DNA from: Athripsodes cinereus
Lineage: Eukaryota > Arthropoda > Insecta > Trichoptera > Leptoceridae
DNA: 64,000 bases
Direction of reading: 5' to 3'
Assembly (NCBI GenBank): GCA_947579605.1
Contig: OX388321.1
Location: 10,505,427 to 10,569,426, forward strand
Shown here: positions 12,371-43,600 of the stretch, one piece after another
Layout: each line of letters begins with the position of its first letter
Position numbering within the stretch: position 1 is the stretch's first letter
Notes under the pieces: model-generated
Seen by the model: only the letters and a program-made list of their open reading frames with translations
What the model was told of the DNA's origin: nothing
Database searches by the model: none
Position numbers and translations under genes: made by a program

Positions 12371-13683
12371 GGGGAGCAGTACTCAATTCCGTCACAAAGG
12401 TCAATGGCAGTACATTATACCATTAAATTGTGAGTGAACGAACAGTCATGAAGAGCAACAATCCCCAAGAAATATACTTTGAATTGAGACATGTTGTATT
12501 GAAAAATTCTTAAGAATGGCAATTTCAAATTCACATTTTTATACTGAGCAATTTTAAATAATATAATTATATACTTTTAAAAATAGAATGAGAATAATAA
12601 TGTTGCAATATATACAAATATTCTTCCCCATATAAACAAAAATATATCACATGTGAAATGTTCTACATATTATGACTATGGAAACAGCAACCAAAATGTG
12701 TAGCACAGCTATTGATAACAAATTTATTTATTTATTTAATTTTATAAAGTTATAATTATACCTTAAAAATACTACAGATTAAACTGACAATGGCAACATT
12801 TTAACAAAAATCCTATCCCAATTACTTCATTTGTTTTTAAATTTGAATAGACTAATAAAAACAACACAGTATTACACTCCATAAAAAATATGTTGGTACA
12901 ATCAAACACACCATCATTTTAATGGTACAATCCATCATTTTAAGTACTAGCATTTCCATCACTAGATGATTGATTTTTAACAATTTTATTTATTTTACGT
13001 ATAAATGCACAATCAAAATGTTATTAGCTTCCATTGCTAAATTATATACACAAAATGAGTTGAAAAAACTCAATATTATTATGTCAGACCTACCAGGTAC
13101 AATAATCTCATTAAAATCATATTAACTGTGCTCAGGACGAAGGCTTCAAACCAAATCAGTAAAACTTTGTAGGAGAAATAAAAAATTGTAGGGTAAAGAA
13201 AATGTCATATTATTTATTTAGTATTTAACCATCTTATTGTAATGTAATTTTTTTATTATGTCATATAAATTTAAGAGAAAATATACAGGAATTATCAAGT
13301 TAAAAGATTTTTTAAATGTTAATTAAGTCCTTTGTGCTGACGGATTTTAGCAACATGTAAAAGAGATATGTATGTCGCATGTTTGAGTTATGCGATTTGA
13401 TACCTTTTACATCGCCATAAATTTAGGTCTGGATGAATTTTTTTGGTGTTAAAAATGTTAAATTTTTCCTATGCAACATTTGCATAGAGCTAAAAAATAC
13501 ATTCCCTTTTTCTATAAAAACTAGACATTTAGGGATTGAATCTTTTTACCAGAATGTGTACAAAACACAAGTGATTGATTTTCAAACATAAAACTAGTTT
13601 TGTCAAAATTGTGGTTTGAAGCTTTTGTCCTGAGCACAGCCAAATTGTAAAAATTATAGTAATAAAACACTTAATATCTAGAC

Positions 13684-13961
13684 CAGGGGTCGGCAACCTT
13701 TTAGCTGTGGTGTGCCAAGCCACTCTACCAATATGATTCAGGGTGCCGCCTTAATTCTAAATTATATAATGGGGTTCTAGAGGAGAAGAATTTTATACCA
13801 AATTTATCTTTTAAACATATTTATTAAAAAAATAACATAAAATTCTAACATAAATTTTTTTTTTTTAATGCGAACCTTGTCCCTGATTACTTTGTAGAGT
13901 GCCATTCAGAACCCCATCGCGTGCCAAGTCTGGCACGCGTGCCATAGGTTGCCGACGCCTG
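13684..13961. mobile_element. hAT-type MITE with 8-bp target duplication
   Basis: The 278-bp element starts CAGGGGTCGGCAACC and ends GGTTGCCGACGCCTG, which are near-perfect terminal inverted repeats. It is flanked by the identical octamer ATCTAGAC at 13676-13683 and 13962-13969. An 8-bp duplication and CAG-ending termini are hallmarks of the hAT superfamily. There is no transposase, so it must be mobilised in trans. Confidence 0.9.
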
Positions 13962-14535
13962 ATCTAGACAGTAGACTAATCTACAAATTTTATTTCATCA
14001 CCTTTATAAATCTATCAACTGTGATATCTTTGAAATCAAATGGAACAAAATGTCACTATAATATTTTAAATTTAAATTGAATGTACTGAAAATATGAATC
14101 TCAAAATTTCAACATCACTGCTGGCTCCATCTTCGGAAGCGTGAACATAACATGGCCTCAGGAGAAATGTTTTAATCAACACACAGATTACTTACAAGAT
14201 ACAATATTTTTTTTGTGTTTTCTTTATCAAAAAATGTTACATCTATGGAAAGTGAAAAATACCAACATATAAAACACATAACACTTTCCAAGGTCATAAG
14301 TCAAAAACAATAATAATATGACTTAAATTTTTTTAAGGTGATGAAACAAATTACTACAACTCTGCTAATTCAGCAAATTAAGGCAAATCACCTTGGACTC
14401 TTGTCTAGTTTATAAAATCACAATTATCATAGACACATTTGGTTGAAATATTACAAGAATATTCTTTAATAGACAACAGTATAATAATATATTGTCACAG
14501 ATCTGATTATTATTATTATTATCTATGAGCTGCCG

Positions 14536-34978
<20,443 letters not shown>

Positions 34979-35344
34979 TTCAATTTATTCATGTAAATCA
35001 TTTAAATTTATCTAAAAATACTAAAAATAAATCCAACATGCCTCCCAATTCTCGACAATATTACAATTGAAGTTTGACAGCCGCTGTCTGCCAGCTGCCA
35101 CTGTCGCAATTTCTCATCAAATTTCGTACCATTGTTTTCATTGTAAAGAACCCCACACACGTACTACATTTTTTGTAGCCCGTACGATTTCTACGTATTT
35201 TTGTTTGGTAATTATTCCAAGGTATTATTTTTAGAGTAACTAATCCCATATAAAAACAAAAGTATGAATTTTCACATTTGGAATAAATTCATAACATAGT
35301 TATGTTTTTACCTGTCACAGTAATGTTAATACCCTAATACTTGT

Positions 35345-35957
35345 TTTTTGAAGGTGAAGTGGATAAACGGAGAGATTTAAGCCTGTACTCTCTCTCAATC
35401 ACTGCCATTTAAGCGATCAGCATAATATTGATGTTATGTTCAGCATAAAAATGTATTCTGCCGACAAATACATCATGTTGATTGCTACTTATGCCCAGCG
35501 AGAATATTATATTTCGATTGCAAATAATATGATATTGTAAAACTCTAAATTTAATTGACCGGCAAAATTATTATTTGATCGGCATAATGATTATTTGTCC
35601 AGCAAAATAAATAAATGACCAGCAAACCGCGAGTTAATTTTAATTAAACTTGTGAAAGCTAAATTTTTAATCTTGTTCAAATAATAAATCTTTGTATGTG
35701 ATTTTATATGTAGCATCTGAATGAACGACACTAGCGTTTTTCAACATTTCAGTTAGATATTTATTTTTTATTTATTGCCGATGAAAACATTGTTTGCTGT
35801 GCAAACGATTTAAATGCTGTTTTTTTATTGCCGAACGAATGGATTATAGCAGAACAAATAATTAGTTCCCATACACTAACAGGTACCTACTTGGTTTTTG
35901 AAGGTGAAGTGGATAAACAGAAAGATTCAAGCCCGAACTCTCTCTTAATCACTGCCT
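35345..35957. repeat. pair of about 65-bp direct repeats 550 bp apart
   Basis: TTTTTGAAGGTGAAGTGGAT at 35345 and again at 35895 begins two copies of about 65 nt that end TCAATCACTGCC or TTAATCACTGCC. Between them lie several GACCGGCA or GATCGGCA phrases of the kind found in the intron-2 element of Bruce. The layout suggests a decayed mobile element with repeated ends. Confidence 0.65.
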
Positions 35958-36168
35958 AAGTATTATAAATGGCAGTGCTTTCATTTCAAATTATTTTATT
36001 ATTCATTTAATTTTTTTGTATATGATTGAAATTTCAGCATACTTGTTTGCATATCCATAACATGTAAATATCAAATTACAAAACGGTGGAAATAAAAAAA
36101 AGAATTCGAAATTTTACAATAAACTCACTCTTTTCATATTAATTAAATTAATTCATGTATGTGTGTAT

Positions 36169-36262
36169 GTGACCTGTTCAGAGCAGCACAGGACAGGGAG
36201 GTTTTCGCCGGAGTGATCGCTAACGTCGGGGGGACCTGACATGGCACAGAAAGAAGAAGAAG
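36169..36262 (-). repeat. inverted partial copy of the SINE-like element at 36.7-37.0 kb
   Basis: On the minus strand the phrase TGCCATGTCAGGTCCCCCCG, then CGATCACTCCGGCGA and CCTCCCTGTCCTGTG parallel 36850-36925. It shows that the sequence there is a repeat and not a gene exon. Confidence 0.7.
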
Positions 36263-36693
36263 ATGTGTCTTAACTTCTAATCGATGTACGCTTTTTAAAC
36301 GTCTATAAGAAAATTACTCAACAAGTATTTTGTTAGCCCAAAGCAAAAAATTGTGTGAATTTCTATAAGTTTAGGTACCCCATTTTACAACAGAATCAAC
36401 TGAATGAGATCATTACAAACTGCTTCATTATGAAAAATAATGCATATTTTGTTGTCGCTTCTATTAGAAAATGTCGGATAATTTCTTCTTTGGCGCTGTT
36501 TTACGATCTTGAACGGCTGGAACAAAGAGCAAAAGGGCTGGAATAGTATGTCATTGCTGGAATATAGTAAATGTACTACGATACTGAATATACAAATTTT
36601 CCATACAATTCTTACTATTATAAATTATTCATGTGTAGTTTTCCAAAATAATTTAGAATTAAAAATTGGATTCCAAACAATCTTTTACCTGAC

Positions 36694-37020
36694 GACCGGT
36701 GTGGCGCGGAGGCTAACGTTCTTACCTTTGAGTCACGAAATTCCGGGTTCGATTCCCGGCCAGGGCAAAAAGAAGAATGACCCTTTTCAAATTATCAGTT
36801 TAGTGCATTATATTTATGTGTATCGTCGTGTTCTTCTCTTCTCAAAGTGCCATGTCAGGTCCCCCCGACGTCGGCTATCACCCTGGCGTAGGCCTCTCTG
36901 TGCTGTGCCAGCCGGAACAACTCCTCCACCCTCCGAACTCCGGTCCACTCTCGGATATTTCTCAGCCAGGACATCTGCCGCCTTCCCACACCATGGCTAC
37001 CCTCAATTTACTATATTCCG
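36694..37020 (+). mobile_element. tRNA-derived SINE with GC-rich body upstream of Bruce
   Basis: The head contains a box-A-like TGGCGCGGAGG and a box-B GGTTCGATTCC about 40 nt apart, a RNA polymerase III promoter derived from a tRNA. The body from about 36840 to 37000 is GC-rich and its first 80 bp occur inverted at 36169-36262. Long frames across it (36509-37027, 36816-37046) are by-products. Confidence 0.7.
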
Positions 37021-37602
37021 GCAATGACTTATTATCGTCGGGTTAGTACCCATAATACAAGATTAATTTCTTTATTTGGGACTAGCTCGGTCTGTGTGAA
37101 TTCTCTATACATGTTATGTTATGAGCATAAGAAAGTCATTCCATGTGACTTTCGCAAAACCACATGTGACAAGAATGCAAAAATCAAAAAAAAAATGTAA
37201 TAAATGACTAGTTGATCAAATACCGAAAAAAATCACCGATAAATTTAATTTTGTGCTTAAAAATTAACAAAATTCCATCAGATTCTCTTTCGTCAGGTGA
37301 AATATTACATATTAACATAAAAGTAATCTAAAATAATTGACATTTAGATACGTTCATGTTATATGAAAAATAAAATCGAAAACACTTTTGCAACGGGACA
37401 ATCTTGTTATCGTCGTGAAATACTCAATTTTGCATCAATTTTGTGCAATATCTATGGTACGATGTGCGAAGAAAAAATGTACATAATGACAAATCGGAGT
37501 AGCTCGTGTTTATGGTAGGTCGTGCCTCTGTATTTTTGCCGTTTGTCTTTGCACGAAACAAATGGCGATTTGTCTTCATCGTCAGATGTATTTATGAGCA
37601 TA

Positions 37603-40600
37603 ATGGCCGATGATTCTTGGTTATTACGGGAAGACGGCTTTATAAATATCGATACTCCTACTTCCACCATAATATTTCATCCGAATCTCAACGTCGTATT
37701 GCTTTCTTCACTGTCTGGACAAGTGCATATATTGGACGTCAACTCTGGAGGCATTCTCCAGTCAAGTTCTTTATCAGGTAATATTCAAGGTTATATTTTA
37801 TTCTGGATACGAAATTTCATAAAAATGTGCAAATATAAATTTCTTTGTGTTAATTACATGCACTGTACCATTTGATTCCTTCAATATTCGCCAGAAAATA
37901 ACTTCCCGAGCGTGCACATTATTTGTGGTTTCAGTCTTGTTACATTTATTTTTTTCGTACGTCATTCGTATTTTGGTTAAAATCGTCGCACCGATTATTT
38001 CCCATATCAATATGTGCGTTAATCGTTGAATAAATAATAATGATTATTTCTTATTTACTATTTATAGCTAAAAATATATTTTCAAAATGTTTCAATATTT
38101 CACCCTCGATTGGTCATGTGTTTTTAATCACAAAACACAACTTGTTTAGTTTTTCACGAGGTATATTTTTGTGTAACAATTTTTGTTATTATTTCTGAAA
38201 GGTTTTTGCGATCGCAATACAAAAATATATATTTAATTAAGTTTCTTATGTTTTTCCATCATATAGCTAGAAATAAACATATTTAGAGCATTGTCACATA
38301 CCTACCTACACAACATTGTAATTTTTATTTTTACTATGCTGAGTCTGAAATGCAATTGGAAAGAGAACGGAATGCCATTTGGATCATTTTTTCACGTTTT
38401 CGACATTTCTCATACACGCACATCGATTTCTTGAATTTTTATTTCACATTGAATCTATTGCATTCTTCAATTAACTTGGAGTGATTACCTTTCAAATAAC
38501 AATATGACCCCTGTTCAGTGATATTTACAGATATACAATGTATTATAGAATTGTTTGCAAAGTTAGTGAAGTATATTGACTGTGGACAGTGTGGTTTTGT
38601 GCTTGGAATCATATTTTAAATGCTACTACGTTGTTAGTGATTTTCTCTATATTTTATTTTGTGAGTGTAATAAAATAATTCTCATTTAATTTTTTATACA
38701 AGCAATAAAAGTTATCTTAGACATCTATCAAATTTAAAAGACATAATACTATTTACCTACTTCCGATGGCCGAACAGCCCTTGCAGGACCTTTTCCTCCG
38801 AAACAATAGATCTCCAAGCCTTTCCATCTTGAGCAATGGAATGCCAGTCGTCTTTAGCATTTAGCTCCTCTAGATCTCGGTTGATGTTATCTAACAATCT
38901 TTGTCTTGGTCTGCCTAACGGTCTTCTGCCCTCCGGTATGCCCTGCATAATATCTTTAGTCGCCCTTTCTTCTCCGGATTTAACGACGTGGCCAATACAT
39001 GCCAATCTTCGGGATCTGATCTCACTTGTGATGAAAGGTTGATTATTTGTGGAACGAATTTCTTCATTGCTTGTAAGCCTCCAGGTTCCTTCTGCAGTAC
39101 CCGGTGGGTGGGTATATGCGCCCAAAATGTAAGGAGAAAATAAAAAATGTGCTCAGCACTTGGAACAGTCTCTTGGCTAATGTCTGTATTGAGAAGAGCT
39201 GCTAGAAATATCTCTATACACAATTGTTATCTAATTTTTATGAGTGTTTTACTAACGGAATGTTTTATTTTATTCTAGGTGAAAGTAACGAAGCAATAAT
39301 TATCCAATACTTGCCTGGTTCAGATAGGATAGTGTTCTGTGATAGAAATGGCTTGGGAGTACGTTCAGATTACAATGGAGTCCTTCTTCTTCACACTGCC
39401 TTACAGCAACCACTCAAATCATCCAAACCCGATCAGATAGTCAAAATTGAATTATTTCTTTCCGAGGTAAGTGAAGACAATAACTCATACACCCATTTTG
39501 CTATCATTGTGGTAGCTTTAACTGCACTTATTGTTCTACTCCAGAAATGAATTGGCCAATTGTTCTACTCCAGAAATGAATTGGCCAATTTTTAAATTTG
39601 AAAATGTTTTTTTGGCATGTAAATAAATTAAGGCTCTTATTTAAGTGATCATCAAAAATATACCAAAATCGTCACCAAATAATTTAATATGATCGCCAAA
39701 ATAGTAGATTGATCATCAAATTGTGATCCTCAAATATTTCTAGATTGAACCCTAAAAAATAAAATATTGTCACCAAATAATTCAATATGATCGTCAAAAT
39801 AGTAGATTGATCATCAAATCGTGATCCTCAAATATTTCTAAATTGAATCCAAAACAATAAAACATTTGCCGGCAAAAATAAAATCTGATTTCAATATAAA
39901 TTTCCTACAGGTACCTACATATAACTTTTTCTATGGAAAAAAATACTCGACATCGGGTAGGTACGTGGCCAATTTATATTCGAACTAGTTTTTATTTTTG
40001 CAGGCAAAAATAAAATCTAGTTCGAATATAAATTTACTTAAGTTTAGTCACTATTACTTTTTTATGGGAAAAAAATACTCGACAACGGGTGGGGCCGAAA
40101 GAAAAAGTATTTTTTCCAAAAACTTGACCAAAAAATAATTCTACTAAAATATTCAAATATTATTATTGTAGTCGTGGATAGTGAAATAATAAAAAGGGTC
40201 ATGTCATTTTAGGCATTCTTAAAAAATCACGATAGTGAAGAAAGAGACTTTAATGAATTTACTTAAATGAACGATTTTTGTTATTATTATTACAACTAGA
40301 GTTGGGAATAACGGCTCTTTGAAAATAATGGAACGTAAGCGACTGTTATTTATTTATATTCTGTTATTAGAAAAGCTACCGTTATCACCCCCCCCCCCCC
40401 ATAAAAAAAAAAAAATTTACCTCTGGTTTTGTTCAAAAATATTTTTTATCTGGCGACGAACAATAATAAGATACGCAAGATTAAACGCGCAAATAAATAA
40501 GGCAAGTTCGAAAAAATAAAGTCATTTAAGATCTTAAACTCAGCGATGAGGTTTATCCCCCATTCTGACTTTATTATTTATATGTCTGTCAACCTTTCTA

Positions 40601-43600
40601 ATAAATAGTTATTATTGAAAGATTAAAATAATCTCTTTTAAATTACATCAATCATAAAATTAATATAGTAAAATATTTTTTACTATATTAATTGAATGAA
40701 AAGTTTTAAATTTAATTTAATGAAAAATAAAAATGTAAAATCATGTGGAGATAGTCCTTTGACCACTCAGGTGATAAAAGGGTTATGAATAATATCTACC
40801 CGTATCTAGAACTCATAATACTTTTGTGTCAATCAACAGATGTCCGTAGTAGTACCGTTTTGAGGCGAAAAAAAGAACGCGTTCCTTTTCAAATAATACC
40901 TAAATATTATTTTCCATACTAAATTGTATCGCCGCGTGATTTCAAACGTCATCGGGAATACCTAAATGGTCGTCCATAGTAAAATGTATGGCGGCGTGAT
41001 AAGTAACAGTATTAGTAATACCTAAATGATTTTCCATAGAAAATTTGATATCTGTGATAATTCACGTCGTTCGGAACGAAGTAGCGGGTCGTCGTTAGAA
41101 ATCACTCGATAATAGTGTGACGTGATATATCGATATTCTGCTACCATGCTCCGTAAAAATAATTTAATATATCACGCGTTCCTCGTTATAACGACCAACT
41201 CTAATTACAACTAATAATGAGAAGATTTGGCGATCAATCTTACTATTTTGGCAGTCAATCTATTTATTTTATGGTCAAATGTATTTTTTGGTGGTCATAC
41301 CGAAATATTTTGATGATCGGAATATGATATATTTGGTGGTATTGTTTTGGTGTTAATTTTACTTTTTTGATTATCGTTTTATTTTTCTGATGGTCGGTGA
41401 CCAGGATCAAAAAGATTATTTGATGATCATTTATATAATACGGATAAATTAATAAGTAACTCAGTATAAATTTAAAATGTGGATGGTTTGTTTTAAGGCT
41501 GTGCTGCTTTATCAATGTCTACAAAGTATAGAATTAATGTCAGTGGAATGTTCCGGAGAGGTTGTGAAGGCGCTAGGTGATGCTATAGAGAAAGCCAACC
41601 AACAGCCTGTGAAAGGAATCAAGGCACAGAAGGTAATCTATTTAAACATTTATATTATGTCTGTATTGAAACAAAATCATTATGTTTTTCCATCAATTTC
41701 TATGAGCTATTAAAGTTTATAAATCAATTTTATGTGAGGTTTAATGCTATTTTCATAAATCATAAGACAAAGGGATAATGTTTAAAGTAAAATTTTAGCA
41801 TGTAATCATAAAGTACATGAATCTGTTATTTTTTTTTTAAATAAAATATGAATTCAGCATAAATGATGTCAGAATTTGGAAGAAGCTCCTGAAAGATTTT
41901 CAGACCCCATCATTTATTGGCGCATTCATATATAAAGTGGAATCCCACTGTCAATTCCTCATAAACAACCACCACCTTTGTTATAGTAGAGAGTACGTGC
42001 GTATATAAACATATAGCAGTGGTATGGCTTCCATACAAGTCCAAAAGCCCGGCTTTACCTGAGGTTTTGAAACTTAAAATAAATATTAAACTACGTTAAC
42101 AATTTTAAATCTTGCACCACCTTGAACGAGTATGCAGCACTTAATACAATGGGGATGTTTATGGTGCAAAATAACGCATGACGACGAGCAATTTTGTTGT
42201 GACTTGAAGTTGTGTGTGGTAAATGTCACATCAGAGTGACTCGTCTGGGATTTCGCTCTGTCATCCTGAACGCGTGGAGCATTTGTCGGGTTTGTTCACT
42301 CCATTCGCTGAATCCGGCTGAAGAAACATAGAGTAAATGTGCTACAAACGTCACAATGGGCTTTTTTCTTTTATATTTTGTCTCGCTCAGGGCATGGATC
42401 CCATGCCAGCATTGATGATGGACATACATAACGTCGTATAGATAGTAGGTACATATAATATCTTCTCACTATGTTAGAACTCTTAAAAACCTGGCTTTTT
42501 GCAATGTTCTAAAGATGATAGCATCCTGTACACTTGGACTCGTGTTCGATCATCGAAGTTCAGTAAATTTCAATGCTGTCAGCTCTCGGATGAGTGACTA
42601 TAATAGTTATGTGGAAATACAGAGCATAATGTCCTACACATTCTATTTTATCTAAACTCACTTGATGCTAAAACATGTCTATCAAATATTTACTGGAAGA
42701 CATTGCCTCAAAGCAGTATGTACGCCCTTTGTGCAAATATTTTTTTTAAACTAAAGTCTATTATAATATAAATTTGGATTTAAAATAAACTCAAATACAC
42801 ACCACTCATCCTTACAGTGAGTAATATGCTTGTGCCATGAAGGTGGAGTAGGTCGGCAGCAGTTGGAATGAACCCTGGATCCCTCGATTGAAAGTCTGAG
42901 ACTTTATCATCTGGCTAAAGTTTACTCCAAATTTATTAACTTTTTGTTAATATTCTTTGTTTCAGTGGTGTACAATATGTTTGGAATTACCTCACCTTTC
43001 ACTTAAGTTGGTAGCTAGCAATATAGTGTCCGAGCTGAAGAGGCACAGTCGCCATGTTCCAGCTTTGGCAATTGCTTCAGCACTGTACCAGCGCATCTAT
43101 GATCTCATGCCAACAACACCGGGCAGTTCCAAGATAGATGTCAGTGACAGGGAACTCATGTCTTCCGAGGCTGCTAGAAGAGAAACCTTTAAGAAATGGC
43201 CACATATGGATTACAAGTAAGGCTGAATAATGAATTGATTAAAAAAAATATTATTTTGTATGGTTTTGGAAAAATATTTATATTGTTTTACATACGTTAT
43301 ATATTATTATATAGATAAATTTTACAATTTAGCTCAAATAATGGTTAGTTATGATATGTCAAATAAATACACTAAAATTTAAGCCAAAAGGTGTAGCAGA
43401 GAGGATGACCTGTATGCTAATTACATGCAATTGTTTCACGGTTTACTACTCTTATGGAAGATGTTGTGATGGTGTAGATAGATAAATTGTATTTGTTCAT
43501 CTCTTGGAAGCGACTGTGGAAACAGGCCTTTTTTTACATATAAAACAATTTGGTGGTAATGGAGTGTAATATCTTTTCAGGATAATACTATTGCTTCAGT

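Larger units (their letters stand above)
11258..14535. other. intergenic region between the SLC3A2_N-like gene and the GCN2 3' end
   Basis: The genes converge here. The stretch contains two foldback elements (11376-11573 and 12233-12370), a hAT-type MITE (13684-13961) and AT-rich filler. Open frames at 11357-11554 and 12184-12426 lie inside the foldbacks and are by-products of them. Confidence 0.6.
34979..37602. promoter_or_regulatory. divergent promoter region between GCN2 and Bruce, with repeats inserted
   Basis: GCN2 and Bruce start codons point away from each other across 2624 bp. Close to GCN2 the sequence is unique and comparatively rich in G+C (35060-35150, with GCCGCTGTCTGCCAGC), a likely promoter and 5' UTR. 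The rest holds direct repeats, a SINE and AT-rich filler. I see no convincing TATA box. Whether one promoter serves both genes cannot be decided here. Confidence 0.45.
37603..43216 (+). other. Bruce: Bruce exons 1-4: N-terminal WD-like region and BIR lead-in
   Basis: Exons 37603-37777, 39279-39466, 41498-41632 and 42966-43216. The phrases TSTIIFHPNLNVVLLSSLSG and QVHILDVNSG and DRIVFCDRNGLG mirror the start of vertebrate BIRC6, which folds as a beta-propeller. Exon 4 ends ARRETFKKWPHMDYK, the opening of the BIR. Introns 1 and 2 hold LINE and hAT-type insertions. Confidence 0.9.

Noticed and set aside
11357..12426. Open frames at 11357-11554 and 12184-12426 as small genes
   Set aside because: They run through the arms of the foldback elements, and their codon patterns reflect the inverted repeats.
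36694..36766. Possible functional tRNA gene
   Set aside because: Box A and box B are present but the acceptor and anticodon stems do not pair, and a SINE body follows. The same applies at 62.1 kb and the minus-strand heads at 7.0, 18.8, 25.8 and 42.9 kb.
36509..37046. Long frames upstream of Bruce (172 and 76 codons) considered as a first exon
   Set aside because: They lie within a tRNA-headed repeat whose body recurs inverted at 36169-36262, and they do not resemble any BIRC6 N-terminus.
40319..40519. 66-codon frame in Bruce intron 2
   Set aside because: It lies within the hAT-type element and is driven by C and A homopolymers.
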